Below, one piece after another: positions 7,613 through 16,385 of a stretch of DNA of 36,729 bases (within the stretch, counting starts at the first letter, position 1; the number at the start of each line of letters is the position of its first letter). The notes below the pieces were generated by a model, which worked only from the letters and a program-made list of their open reading frames with translations, searched no databases and was not told the origin of the DNA. The stretch spans positions 1 through 36,729 of the forward strand of contig JAPOQD010000127.1 in the NCBI GenBank assembly GCA_026710905.1. The letters are read 5' to 3'. The position numbers and the translations under genes are program-made. The stretch comes from Halieaceae bacterium (GTDB lineage: Bacteria > Pseudomonadota > Gammaproteobacteria > Pseudomonadales > Halieaceae).

Positions 7613-9409
7613 ATGAACGCATTTGCAGTAAATGACCTCAGGGCTTTAGCCCTGGCTATGAAATTGGGAGTGCTGCCGGTGGTGGCCGGGGTTGCGGCAG
7701 TGCTGTTGGGAGCGCTGCCGATGATGGCTTGGGCAGAGACTCCGGGCCCTCCGGCCATGGCCCAAAAGCCGGCGGATCTGATATTGCGCGGCGGCAAGGT
7801 GGTCACGGTTGACCCGGCCATCGGCGTGGTAGAGGCCATCGCCATCCGCGGTTACCGTATTGCGGCGCTGGGCGATGACGCAACAGTCAGCGCCCATGCC
7901 GGCGCCAATACCCGGGTGATTGAGTTGAACGGCCGCCTGGCCATACCGGGGTTTATCGAGGGCCATGGTCATTTCCTCGACCTGGGGCGGGCACGCCTAA
8001 TTCTCGACCTGACCACGGCGGCGAGCTGGAATGAAATTCTCGGCCAGGTGGCCGACGCGGTGAACTCCGCCGAGCCAGGAGATTGGATTTTCGGACATGG
8101 CTGGCACCAGGAAAAATGGCGGGAAACGCCCTCGCCCAATGTGGGTGGCGCGCCCCTGAACGATGACCTGAACACCATCGCGCCGCACAACCCTGTCTAC
8201 CTCGGCCATGCCAGCGGCCACGCCGCCCTGGCCAATGATGCGGCCCTCGCCATCGCGGGTATTGGAGATGACACCCGGAATCCAGCAGGTGGAACCATTG
8301 TGCGCACAGCCAACGGCAGGGCCACGGGGCTGCTGCGGGAAAACGCCCAAAGGCCGGTGGAGGCCGCCATCGCCCGCCACCAGGGCCGCCTGACGGAACA
8401 GGAAACCGAACGCGTTCGCCGCGAGCAGGTGCAGTTGGCCAGCGCCGAAGCCTTGCGTTTCGGCGTCACATCCTTTCACGACGCCGGCGCATCGTTTGCC
8501 GATATCGATTTTCTGCGCCGGCTGGAAGGTGAAGGCGCCTTGCCGGTGCGCCTGTATGTCATGCTGCACGAGGCGAGCAACAGCGAAATGGCGTCACGCT
8601 TGCCTCGCTATCTGATGCCGGCCGAGGGCAATGATTTTCTCGCGGTGCGGTCCATCAAGCGGCAAATCGACGGCGCCCTGGGCGCCCACGGGGCCTGGCT
8701 GCTCGCACCCTATGCGGACATGCCCGGCAGCACCGGCCTGGCGCTGCAACCGGTGGAGCAAATCGAGGCAGCGGCCCAGATCGCCCTGCAGCACGGTTTT
8801 CAACTCAACACCCACGCCATCGGCGACCGCGCCAACCGGGAAGTTCTGAACCTCTACCAGCGGGTGTGGCGAAAAGCCGGCGCCAACGGGGGCAGGCTGC
8901 GCTGGCGCATTGAACACGCGCAACACATCCATCCCGATGATATTGCCCGCTTCGGCCAACTCGGCATCATCGCCGCGGTGCAGGGCGTACATTGCAGTTC
9001 GGACGGCCCCTGGATTCCCGCCCGTCTCGGCGCCTCCAGGGCTGAAACCACCTCCTACCGCTGGCGCGACCTGCTCGATGCTGGCGCGGTATTGAACAAC
9101 GGCACCGATACGCCGGTGGAATCCATCGACCCGATTGCCTCCTTCCTCGCCTCCGTCAGCCGCATGATGCCAAACGGTAAGAAGTTTTATCCCGGCCAGG
9201 CGATGACCCGCATGGAAGCCCTGAAAAGCTACACCCTGGACAACGCCTGGTCGGCCTTCGAGGAACACCTCAAGGGTTCGCTCACACCGGGCAAGTATGC
9301 CGATATCGCGGTGCTGTCGGGAGACATTCTGACAATTCCCGAAGCAGAAATCGCCGATGTACGAGTCGATTACACGATTGTCGGCGGGCAGATTCGCTTT
9401 GCACGCTAG
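7613..9409 (+). CDS. Exported amidohydrolase, YtcJ-like (amidohydrolase superfamily)
   Basis: The 598-residue protein belongs to the metal-dependent amidohydrolase family of YtcJ type. The metal ligands are visible: GFIEGHGHF (HxH), NTHAIGDRA (His), RIEHAQHIH (His) and NGTDTPVES (Asp). A Lys in KRQIDGALGAHGAWL occupies the family's usual position. A hydrophobic stretch after MKLGVLPVVAGVAAVLLGAL ending in AWAETPG looks like a Sec signal peptide, so the enzyme is probably periplasmic. Met16 (7658) is an alternative start. Family members hydrolyse amides, imides or cyclic ureas, and the substrate cannot be read from the sequence. The gene stands alone, 80 bases ahead of pyrC on the same strand. 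Confidence 0.88.
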   Translation: MNAFAVNDLRALALAMKLGVLPVVAGVAAVLLGALPMMAWAETPGPPAMAQKPADLILRGGKVVTVDPAIGVVEAIAIRGYRIAALGDDATVSAHAGANTRVIELNGRLAIPGFIEGHGHFLDLGRARLILDLTTAASWNEILGQVADAVNSAEPGDWIFGHGWHQEKWRETPSPNVGGAPLNDDLNTIAPHNPVYLGHASGHAALANDAALAIAGIGDDTRNPAGGTIVRTANGRATGLLRENAQRPVEAAIARHQGRLTEQETERVRREQVQLASAEALRFGVTSFHDAGASFADIDFLRRLEGEGALPVRLYVMLHEASNSEMASRLPRYLMPAEGNDFLAVRSIKRQIDGALGAHGAWLLAPYADMPGSTGLALQPVEQIEAAAQIALQHGFQLNTHAIGDRANREVLNLYQRVWRKAGANGGRLRWRIEHAQHIHPDDIARFGQLGIIAAVQGVHCSSDGPWIPARLGASRAETTSYRWRDLLDAGAVLNNGTDTPVESIDPIASFLASVSRMMPNGKKFYPGQAMTRMEALKSYTLDNAWSAFEEHLKGSLTPGKYADIAVLSGDILTIPEAEIADVRVDYTIVGGQIRFAR

Positions 9410-9489
9410 CAGCCAGCCGGCTCTCCCTTCAATCAGGTGACCTATTCGGGTAGCATTCGCCTCCCACCCTGGCCTCATCCGGACCATCC

Positions 9490-10524
9490 ATGCGCGAGTT
9501 GCTGATCACCCGCCCCGACGACTGGCATGTACACCTTCGCGACGGCGCCATCCTGGCGGATACCTGTGCAGATATGGCGCGCTATTTCGGGCGCATGGTA
9601 GTAATGCCGAACCTGGACCCACCAGTCACCACCGTATCGGCTGCGGCAGCCTACCGGCAACGTATCGTAGCGGCCATGGAAAACCTCCCGCGCCAGGTGG
9701 AGCCGCTGATGACGCTCTATCTTACCGAGCGGACCAGCAGCGCGGAAATCGAGCGGGCCGCGGACAGCGGTCTGGTCCACGCGGTAAAACTGTATCCCGC
9801 AGGAGCGACGACCCACTCCGCTGCCGGAGTGAGGGAAATCCGGGCCGTATACCCGGTTCTGGAAACCATGCAAAAACTGGGTTTGCCCCTGCTGATTCAC
9901 GGGGAAGTCACTTCCAGTGACATCGATATCTTCGATCGCGAGAAAGTCTTCATCGACCGTCACCTCGAGCCCCTGGTGGCGGCGTTTCCCGAATTGAAGG
10001 TAGTGCTGGAACATATCAGCACCGCCGAGGCCGCCGCATTCATCAGCGCACAAGCTCCCCACGTGGGGGCAACCATCACTGCTCATCACCTGCTTTACAA
10101 CCGCAATCACCTGTTGGCCGGCGGCATACGGCCACACTATTACTGTCTGCCGGTTCTCAAGCGCGACACCCATCAGCAGGCGGTAATCCAGGCCGCCACC
10201 AGCGGTGATCCCCGTTTTTTCCTGGGCACGGACTCCGCCCCCCACGCCACGGCGGACAAACAATCCGCCTGTGGTTGCGCGGGTTGTTATACCGCTCACG
10301 CCGCCATCGAATTGTATGCGGAGGCATTTGAACGGGCCCATGCGCTGGACAGGCTGGAGGCTTTCGCGGCCTTTCACGGCGCCGATTTTTACGGTCTTCC
10401 CCGCAACCGGGGGCAACTCACCCTGCGCCGGGACAGTTGGACGGTACCGGAACGGCTGGCCCTGGGGGATAGCGAACTGACCCCGCTGTGCAGCGGTGAA
10501 CAACTCGCCTGGAACGTGACTTGA
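9490..10524 (+). CDS. pyrC: Dihydroorotase (class II)
   Basis: This zinc enzyme cyclises carbamoyl-aspartate to dihydroorotate in pyrimidine synthesis. Hallmarks are [10 protein letters not shown] (metal HxH), the carboxylated-lysine segment [31 protein letters not shown] and LGTDSAPH. The 344-residue length matches the E. coli-type single-domain enzyme. The stop is TGA within TTGATG, so the ATG of the next short frame overlaps it by one base. The gene is complete and undamaged. Confidence 0.97.
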   Translation: MRELLITRPDDWHVHLRDGAILADTCADMARYFGRMVVMPNLDPPVTTVSAAAAYRQRIVAAMENLPRQVEPLMTLYLTERTSSAEIERAADSGLVHAVKLYPAGATTHSAAGVREIRAVYPVLETMQKLGLPLLIHGEVTSSDIDIFDREKVFIDRHLEPLVAAFPELKVVLEHISTAEAAAFISAQAPHVGATITAHHLLYNRNHLLAGGIRPHYYCLPVLKRDTHQQAVIQAATSGDPRFFLGTDSAPHATADKQSACGCAGCYTAHAAIELYAEAFERAHALDRLEAFAAFHGADFYGLPRNRGQLTLRRDSWTVPERLALGDSELTPLCSGEQLAWNVT

Positions 10525-10613
10525 TGATTTCTATCCGCGAATGCTTCCGCGGTTATCTATCCGTGCTGATAAAGGTGGAAACTGTTGGCTTCGAAATCTG
10601 GAGCGTGACTTGA
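10524..10613 (+). pseudogene. Degenerate tandem copy of the rnt 5' end (29-codon ORF)
   Basis: Bases 10515-10595 align with 10604-10684 at about 79% by eye, including the identical junction CGTGACTTGATG. The copy reads [20 protein letters not shown] then VGFEIWSVT and a TGA, against MSAICERFRGYLPVVVDVET at the true RNase T start. Its catalytic Asp17 is replaced by Lys, while Glu19 is kept. The TGA overlaps the rnt ATG (TGATG), exactly as the pyrC TGA overlaps this copy's ATG. It may be a relic of an 89-bp tandem duplication that now serves as a translational relay, or simply an unremoved duplicate. Confidence 0.75.
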
Positions 10614-11233
10614 TGAGCGCTATCTGCGAGCGCTTCCGCGGTTATCTACCCGTAGTGGTGGATGTGGAAACCGGCGGTTTCGAAGCCAGCACAGACGGCA
10701 TATTGGAACTGGGGGCCAGTATCCTGCGCATGGACAACAGCGGCCGTCTTGGAATACACGCCACTCATCATTACCACATCGAACCTTTCGAGGGCGCCAA
10801 TATCGAGCCGGCGGCGCTGAGTTTCACCGGCATCGACCCCTGGCACCCGTTCCGCCAGGCGGTGCCGGAAAAAACCGCCCTGACCGGTTTGTTCGACATT
10901 ATCCGGCGGGAACTGAAGGCGCAGAAATGTATTCGGGCGATTCTGGTGGGCCACAATGCCCATTTCGACGCCGGATTCATCAGCGCCGCGGTGGAACGTT
11001 GCAGCATCAAGCGCAACCCCTTCCACCCCTTCTCGCATTTCGACACGGCCACACTTTCCGGCCTGGCTTTCGGACAAACCGTGTTGGCCAAAGCCTGTGA
11101 AATGGCAAACATCACATTCGATAATGACGAGGCGCACTCCGCCCTTTACGACGCGGAAAAAACTGCGCAACTGTTCTGTGAAATCGTAAATCGCTGGCAG
11201 GACCTGGGCGGCTGGCAACCCGAGTCACCCTGA
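10613..11233 (+). CDS. rnt: Ribonuclease T
   Basis: RNase T is a DEDDh 3'-to-5' exonuclease that trims tRNA CCA ends and matures stable RNAs, acting as a dimer. ExoI is VVVDVETGGF (Asp17, Glu19), ExoII is VGHNAHFDAGF, and ExoIII is HSALYDAEKTA with the catalytic His and Asp. SHFDTATLSGLAFGQTVLAKAC is typical of the family. The 206 residues from ATG 10613 fit the usual 200-225. The frame is open upstream to 10541, but that region is the duplicated 5' end, so the internal ATG is the real start. pyrC-rnt adjacency is shared with Pseudomonas. Confidence 0.96.
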   Translation: MSAICERFRGYLPVVVDVETGGFEASTDGILELGASILRMDNSGRLGIHATHHYHIEPFEGANIEPAALSFTGIDPWHPFRQAVPEKTALTGLFDIIRRELKAQKCIRAILVGHNAHFDAGFISAAVERCSIKRNPFHPFSHFDTATLSGLAFGQTVLAKACEMANITFDNDEAHSALYDAEKTAQLFCEIVNRWQDLGGWQPESP

Positions 11234-11290
11234 ATCATTGCCTTTGGGGGCCTGTCCGACTCCGGGCGCTTCACCCAAAATGCCTCCATG

Positions 11291-11397
11291 AAAAAAAGGG
11301 GTCAGGAAAAAAAGGGGTCAGAGCCCTTTAATCCAATCCCAGGTGAAAGGCCCCGCCGAGTAACCGAAGGGATTAAAGGGCTCTGACCCCTTTTTCC
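11291..11397. repeat. Long inverted repeat with extra half-copy (REP/RAYT-like hairpin)
   Basis: Left arm 11305-11334 and right arm 11370-11397 are nearly perfect inverted copies centred on GGGGTCAGAGCCCTTTAATC, with a 35-base loop. A third partial copy (AAAAAAAGGGGTCAGG, 11291-11306) precedes the left arm. It lies between the convergent ends of rnt and the LON-domain gene. With A-tracts on one side and T-tracts on the other it could terminate transcription from both. Similar GGGGTCAGAGCCCTTT sequences often flank RAYT transposase genes, but no transposase is present here. Confidence 0.75.
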
Positions 11398-11407
11398 AGT
11401 CCGTGCC

Positions 11408-11998
11408 TCAAGCCGCCAGCCCATGAACGAACTCGCCGAGGCGCTCCATAAACTGGCCAATGTCGTCAATTTCCAACAGTTCATATTTGAAGGCAGGTTC
11501 CAGCGGTAATATCTGGGCGAGAACCCGCCCCACCTGCCAGGCGTCGTCATAGTCGATCTTAAGGCCCATGCGCTGTATCGGCGGGTGCGGCTCCAGCTTG
11601 GTCAGCACCTTCAGCATAGGCGCCCATTCGTCCGTGAGAGGTTCCGCCGGCAAGGCCGGCAGCATCTCAATGTTTCCCATCACCAGACGATTGGTTTTTT
11701 CAAAACAATCGTTGATCCGGAATGACGTTTTCCCCTCAACCGTAATGCCCAGCAGGCCGCTGGGTGCAGGATTCCAGTCGACAATACGCGCATAGGTCCC
11801 CCTTATCCCAAGGCTGGGTAACTCCACCCCCGGTTGGGCGACCTCCTGGCCACTGAGGATCCAGGCCATACCAAAACCCGTGTCGTTCTTGAAACTGTCG
11901 CGCACCAGGTCCAGGTAGCGTTGCTCAAAAATCTGTAATTGCAGACGGCCGCCGGGAAACAACACAGTACCCAGCGGAAACAGTGGAATTTGTGTCAC
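11408..11998 (-). CDS. LON N-terminal (substrate-binding) domain protein
   Basis: The protein consists only of the N-terminal domain of Lon protease: QIPLFPLGTVLFPGGRLQLQ at the start, IFEQRYLDLVRDS, a DxNPAPSGLLGITVEGK segment and a helical C-terminus. There is no AAA+ or protease part. Stand-alone members of about 190-200 residues are common in gammaproteobacteria, and their role is not established to my knowledge. I start at GTG 11998, which overlaps the upstream transporter stop as GTGA, giving 196 residues. The longer open frame to 12205 lies inside the transporter gene and lacks the family pattern. The tight overlap implies co-translation with the transporter. Confidence 0.88.
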   Translation of the reverse strand: MTQIPLFPLGTVLFPGGRLQLQIFEQRYLDLVRDSFKNDTGFGMAWILSGQEVAQPGVELPSLGIRGTYARIVDWNPAPSGLLGITVEGKTSFRINDCFEKTNRLVMGNIEMLPALPAEPLTDEWAPMLKVLTKLEPHPPIQRMGLKIDYDDAWQVGRVLAQILPLEPAFKYELLEIDDIGQFMERLGEFVHGLAA

Positions 11999-14607
11999 GA
12001 TTCGCCCTCGGGGCCAAGTGGTTTGAAAGTAATGAGAAGTTGGGGCAGTAACATCAGTGACCCGATGATCGAAGCAAACATGGCCAGGCCGGTCAGCAAA
12101 CCGAAATAGATACTGGGCGTAAAATTCGACAGGGCCAGAATCGAAAAGCCGGCGATCACCGTGATACTGGTGTAATACATGGCCTTGCCAATGCTCTGGT
12201 GACATCGAAACATGGTGGCCGTGTAATTCCGGTCCCGCGGGAATTCCCGCCGAAAGCGGTGCACATAGTGAATTGCGTGGTCCACGCCTATGCCGACCAC
12301 AATGGCGGCGATGGTGATGGTCATGATATCCAGCGGTATACCTAACCAGCCCATGCCGCCCAGCACAATGCCCGCTGCCAGCAAGTTGGGCGCGATAGCC
12401 AGCAACGCCAGGGTGAGGGAGCGAAACAACAACAGGAACATCAAGGTGATGGCCAGGAAAACCGCGCCCAGGGTGAGGATTTGCGAGGTGAACAGACTTT
12501 GCAGCACATTGTTGTACAGCACCAGCATACTGGTGAAATGCAACCTGTCTTCGGAAATGCCGAGTTCATTCACCAGGTGTGCATGGACCCGTTGCAGAAA
12601 TTCGTCACGGCGCAACTCCTTGCTGGTTTCCTTGACTCGCAGGGTGATACGCACCTCATCCCTGGCCTCATTGAAGTAGGGAGAAATCACGAGTTCCCTG
12701 ATCTCCTCGGGAAGGCTTTTTTGCACCAGCGCCAGTTCCACGTCCCCCACATCCTCCCCCAACAACTGTTTCACCACCGCATAGGTGGTGGCCAGTGACA
12801 ACACTTTGCCGGTTTCCGGCAGACTCTCAAGATAATTGTGCACTGCAGCCAGCTTGTCCATGCCGCGCACGGTAAACCAGTCGCTGGGCTGAAAGGACTC
12901 TTCCCCGTCCACGGCAAACTCATCATCGAAACCGTCATCGGCAAATTCGTCGCCGAAGGGGTCATCCGCCCAGGGATCATCGGCATCCGTAGTTTCCCTG
13001 GCCGCATTGTCCAACGCCGCCATCGGCGCCGCAAAAGACCATTCGGCCGGCGGCTCGGGGTCAATAATAATATCCAGGGGGATTGTGCCGCCCAACTGCG
13101 CATCCAGTAATTCCATTCCCTGGTAGATTTCCGTGCTTTCGTGGAAATAATCGATAAAGCGATTTTCCACCTGCAAGCGGGAAATGCCATAGCCGCTGAG
13201 CAACAGCAAAATACCCGCAACCAGCAGGATCAAACCGCCACGAGCTTGCGTGGCGCGAGCGAAGTACAAGGTCAGAGCGTAGCGCTGTTGGCCCACATCC
13301 TCCGGTTTACCCTTGGGCAGCAGGACCAGCAGGCAGGGCAGGATGACAAAACCGAGCAGCAGGGCCACGGCCAGACCCAGCGTCATCATCCAGCCGAAGT
13401 CGATAACCGGACGAAGCCCGCTTACCACCAGCGAGACGAAAGCCACTGCCGTGGTCAGGGTGGTATACAGGCAGGGAGTGGCCATCCTTTGCACCGTCGC
13501 CAACACCAGTTGGTATTGCGTGTCCTGCGGACTTTGCAAGCGCAATTCCCTGTAGCGCACCACCAGGTGTATGGTGATGGCCAGGCTGACGATCAATAAC
13601 AAGGCGACAAAATTGGAAGAAATCACGCTCATGCGCCAGTCCAGCCAGGCCAGCAAGCCGAGCATGAATGTGGCAGCCGCCGTGCAGGTCAGCAGTGGTA
13701 TCGCAACCCAGCGCAGCCGGCGGAATATAATGGTCAGCACCACCACCATGAATAACAGGATGCCGGCGCCGAAGGTCACCAGGTCACTTCTTACAAAACT
13801 CACCATATCGGCGGCTATCATGGGTACGCCGCCAACAAACAGGCCCGCCCGGTCGCGGTATTTGTCAACGATAGTCCTTACCTGCTCCACCAGTGCGCTC
13901 TGCTGAGACCTGAAGCTGCCGGCGTATTGTTTGAAGTCTTGCTCGGCCCGCTTCAAACGCTCCCGCTGAGCGGGCTCCAGGCGGTGCTGTTCCTGCAACG
14001 TGCGCAGGGATTCACGGCGCTCCAGCAATTCCTGGTAACGTTGGTCCCGTTGCAGATTTATCTGTATGACAGTAGTTCTGCCATCGGGACTGACCAGCAA
14101 CTGCTGGTAAAGGGGACTGCCGGCAAATTCCCTGCGCACCAGTTCCCGGTCGATACCGGCATCGGCCAGGGTGGGCAGGCCACGCCCGCTGGTTACGTCG
14201 GACAGGGACACCGGCGGGCTTTGCAACAGTGGCACGTCGAGGATCGTTAGAACCGACGAAACCCCTTCCAGCGGTTTCAGTTCATCGCGCAGTTCCGCCA
14301 ATGTAGCCAGGGAAGCATCGTCCAGTAGGTCGGCTTCGGGCTGATAAGTGACCAACAGGAAGTCTTCGGAACCATAGCGGCCAGTCACCTCCCGGAAGTA
14401 GGCCAACGCTTCATCACCTTCCAGCACCAGGGAATCGCTGGATGCATCCAGCTTCAGGTTGCCCAGTTGACTGGCCAGGCCCGCCACCAGCACCAGGCAT
14501 AGCAACAAGCTGAGGCGCGGCCGGCGCAAAATACAGCGCTCATAAAACGCAGAGCACAAGCCGCTGAGTCTCTGGCCGGTGTCTTGACTCCTAACTACCT
14601 TGCTCAT
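11995..14607 (-). CDS. RND-superfamily transporter, MMPL type
   Basis: The 870-residue inner-membrane protein has the duplicated RND layout: one N-terminal membrane helix (LSLLLCLVLVAGLASQLG), a large periplasmic domain, five helices including the sterol-sensing-like region (about 270-430), a second such helix, a second periplasmic domain and five C-terminal helices ending in LMLLPQLLITF. Each half has a GxxxDxxI/H-type helix-4 motif (ITIHLVVRY; GVDHAIHYVHRF). Residues about 540-570 form a very acidic stretch (DDPWADDPFGDEFADDGF...) inside the second periplasmic domain. Members export lipids or hydrophobic compounds, or act in hopanoid or fatty-acid traffic. The substrate here is unknown. It is co-translated with the LON-domain protein. 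Confidence 0.9.
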   Translation of the reverse strand: MSKVVRSQDTGQRLSGLCSAFYERCILRRPRLSLLLCLVLVAGLASQLGNLKLDASSDSLVLEGDEALAYFREVTGRYGSEDFLLVTYQPEADLLDDASLATLAELRDELKPLEGVSSVLTILDVPLLQSPPVSLSDVTSGRGLPTLADAGIDRELVRREFAGSPLYQQLLVSPDGRTTVIQINLQRDQRYQELLERRESLRTLQEQHRLEPAQRERLKRAEQDFKQYAGSFRSQQSALVEQVRTIVDKYRDRAGLFVGGVPMIAADMVSFVRSDLVTFGAGILLFMVVVLTIIFRRLRWVAIPLLTCTAAATFMLGLLAWLDWRMSVISSNFVALLLIVSLAITIHLVVRYRELRLQSPQDTQYQLVLATVQRMATPCLYTTLTTAVAFVSLVVSGLRPVIDFGWMMTLGLAVALLLGFVILPCLLVLLPKGKPEDVGQQRYALTLYFARATQARGGLILLVAGILLLLSGYGISRLQVENRFIDYFHESTEIYQGMELLDAQLGGTIPLDIIIDPEPPAEWSFAAPMAALDNAARETTDADDPWADDPFGDEFADDGFDDEFAVDGEESFQPSDWFTVRGMDKLAAVHNYLESLPETGKVLSLATTYAVVKQLLGEDVGDVELALVQKSLPEEIRELVISPYFNEARDEVRITLRVKETSKELRRDEFLQRVHAHLVNELGISEDRLHFTSMLVLYNNVLQSLFTSQILTLGAVFLAITLMFLLLFRSLTLALLAIAPNLLAAGIVLGGMGWLGIPLDIMTITIAAIVVGIGVDHAIHYVHRFRREFPRDRNYTATMFRCHQSIGKAMYYTSITVIAGFSILALSNFTPSIYFGLLTGLAMFASIIGSLMLLPQLLITFKPLGPEGES

Positions 14608-14630
14608 TCAGGGCGAGCCCGCATATTTCA

Positions 14631-16085
14631 TCATCCTTCTGCTGCGGCCGCTGAATTATTCGCTGTGGCGGGACGGACTCCCCGGTCCCGCGCCCGCAAT
14701 TCGGCAAGCAGGCGCTGGTGGATACCTTCGAACCCGCCATTGCTCATGATCACTAGCTGGTCACCGGGTTCACTGACCTGCACCAGCCTCTCAATCATGT
14801 CCCCGGTATCCCTGAACAGCAGCGCCGGAGCAAGACTTTGCGCAACCACTTCTGCGAGTTCCCATTCCAGGTTTTCGGGCTGGTACCAGAGGACCTCGTC
14901 CGCCAGCGCAGTGCAGGAGGCCAGTTGCTCACGGTGCAACCCAAGGCGCATGGTATTCGAGCGCGGTTCCAACAGCACCCGAATGCTGCCTCCCTCCGCC
15001 CTTGCGCGCAGGCCCGCCAGGGTTGAGGCAATAGCAGTTGGATGGTGGGCAAAATCATCGTATACCCTGACTCCCCCAATTTCAGCCAACAACTCCAGGC
15101 GCCGCTTCACCCCCTGGAAGCCGGCCAACCCCGCCCCGAGCAGGTCCGGGGGTACTCCGGCATGGTGGGCCGCAGCGCTGGCTGCCAGCGCATTCTCCAG
15201 ATTGTGTTTGCCAATCTGGCTCCAGCTTACCGGCAGCCGTTGCCCATTCCCCAGCAATACAAAATCAGAACTGTCTTCATTGCATTCCGGCGCCGACCAG
15301 GTTGCCTCCAGAGAGGAGGAAAAACTGGCCTGCTGGGACCAGCAGCCCCGTCGCAGTACATCCTCAATGGCCACGTCGCCAGCCCGGTGAATGACCAGCC
15401 CATCACCGGGTACTGTGCGTAACAGATGATGAAACTGAATTTTGATAGCCTCCAGGTCAGGAAAAATGTCCGCGTGGTCGAATTCCAGATTGTTCAGACA
15501 CAGGGTGCGGGGGCGATAATGCACAAACTTGGAGCGCTTGTCGAAGAAAGCCGTGTCATATTCATCAGCCTCCACTACAAAGAAATCCGAACCGCCCAGG
15601 CGGGCGGAAACGCCGAAGTTTTTTGGAACCCCACCGATCAGAAACCCTGGCGACAATCCCGCGTGTTCCAGTAGCCAGGCCAACATGCTGCTGGTTGTGG
15701 TCTTGCCGTGAGTGCCCGCCACCGCCAGCACCCAACGCTGCGTCAACACATGTTCAGCCAGCCACTGCGGACCCGAGGTATAGGGCAAACCGGAATTGAG
15801 CAGATACTCCACCGCCGGGTTGCCTCTGGACAGCGCATTACCGACCAGCACCTGGTCCGGGGCAGGTTGCAGGTGGCCGGGCTGGTAACCCTCCAGCAAG
15901 TGAATACCGGCGCGCTTCAGTTGTGTGCTCATGGGTGGGTAGACATTGGCGTCACTACCACTGACACGGTAACCCAATTCCCGCGCCAGCAGGGCGATTC
16001 CACCCATGAAGGCGCCGCAAATTCCCAGGATATGAATGTGCTTGCTCAAACCGTTCCCCACACTGCCAGGATTGCTTTTGATCAT
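14631..16085 (-). CDS. mpl: UDP-N-acetylmuramate:L-Ala-gamma-D-Glu-meso-DAP ligase (murein tripeptide recycling)
   Basis: Mpl joins recycled murein tripeptide to UDP-MurNAc, bypassing MurC, MurD and MurE. The sequence has the Mur ligase Rossmann start (HIHILGICGAFMGG), SGSDANVYPPMSTQL, P-loop GTHGKTTTSSML, the central EADEYDTAFFDKRSKFVHY, the NLEFDHADIF metal region, and VYDDFAHHPTA at the C-terminal domain. ATG 16085 and ATG 16106 are both possible. The known homologues begin near HIHILG, and a TTG at 16049 with GGGGA upstream is a third option. Immediately after the stop comes TGAAATATGCGGGC, an end motif of the dispersed repeat family seen elsewhere in the window. Confidence 0.95.
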   Translation of the reverse strand: MIKSNPGSVGNGLSKHIHILGICGAFMGGIALLARELGYRVSGSDANVYPPMSTQLKRAGIHLLEGYQPGHLQPAPDQVLVGNALSRGNPAVEYLLNSGLPYTSGPQWLAEHVLTQRWVLAVAGTHGKTTTSSMLAWLLEHAGLSPGFLIGGVPKNFGVSARLGGSDFFVVEADEYDTAFFDKRSKFVHYRPRTLCLNNLEFDHADIFPDLEAIKIQFHHLLRTVPGDGLVIHRAGDVAIEDVLRRGCWSQQASFSSSLEATWSAPECNEDSSDFVLLGNGQRLPVSWSQIGKHNLENALAASAAAHHAGVPPDLLGAGLAGFQGVKRRLELLAEIGGVRVYDDFAHHPTAIASTLAGLRARAEGGSIRVLLEPRSNTMRLGLHREQLASCTALADEVLWYQPENLEWELAEVVAQSLAPALLFRDTGDMIERLVQVSEPGDQLVIMSNGGFEGIHQRLLAELRARDRGVRPATANNSAAAAEG

Positions 16086-16154
16086 AGCATGCAACACCGC
16101 CTCCATCCCCGTGGGGGCTCACCCTCGACCATCCAGGCAGCCGGTGGGGATTGC

Positions 16155-16333
16155 GGGTCGCACATGTGCGACCCCAGTGGTGGGATTGCGGGATGAGTTG
16201 CGGGACCACCCCATTCGTAGGGGCTCGCCATGGCGAGCACCCTTCGGGCACACGGCACCCTTCGGGCACATGGCACGGCACCCTCCGGGTACATGGCGGC
16301 CGCAGCAAAGGTTGGTGCAAAATGCGGGTTAGC
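16155..16333. repeat. Modular palindromic repeat cluster upstream of the phosphofructokinase
   Basis: The cluster holds a perfect 20-bp palindrome GGGTCGCACATGTGCGACCC (16155-16174) and a perfect 16-bp palindrome GCTCGCCATGGCGAGC (16223-16238). Then come three copies of CACCCTTCGGGCACA or a near variant (16238, 16256, 16279; the first two 18 bases apart). It ends with GCAGCAAAGGTTGGTGCAAA and ATGCGGGTTAG. The end module recurs at 31515-31544. The block sits between the divergent mpl and phosphofructokinase genes and makes a repeat-derived in-frame extension of the latter, which I do not count as coding. Confidence 0.85.
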
Positions 16334-16385
16334 GGCTTTTACCGTATTATTGAAGATATCTCCCGAAGGCGGCGCAAAAGTTGCA

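Noticed and set aside
9475..10503. 342-codon minus-strand frame opposite pyrC
   Set aside because: It is the antisense of a clear dihydroorotase gene in GC-rich DNA and shows no family pattern.
12002..12205. 69-codon extension of the LON-domain protein
   Set aside because: It lies inside the transporter gene in another frame; GTG 11998 overlaps the transporter stop and matches family length.
16230..16385. N-terminal extension of the phosphofructokinase
   Set aside because: The added 52 codons are entirely palindromic/tandem repeat DNA; the family starts at ATG 16386.
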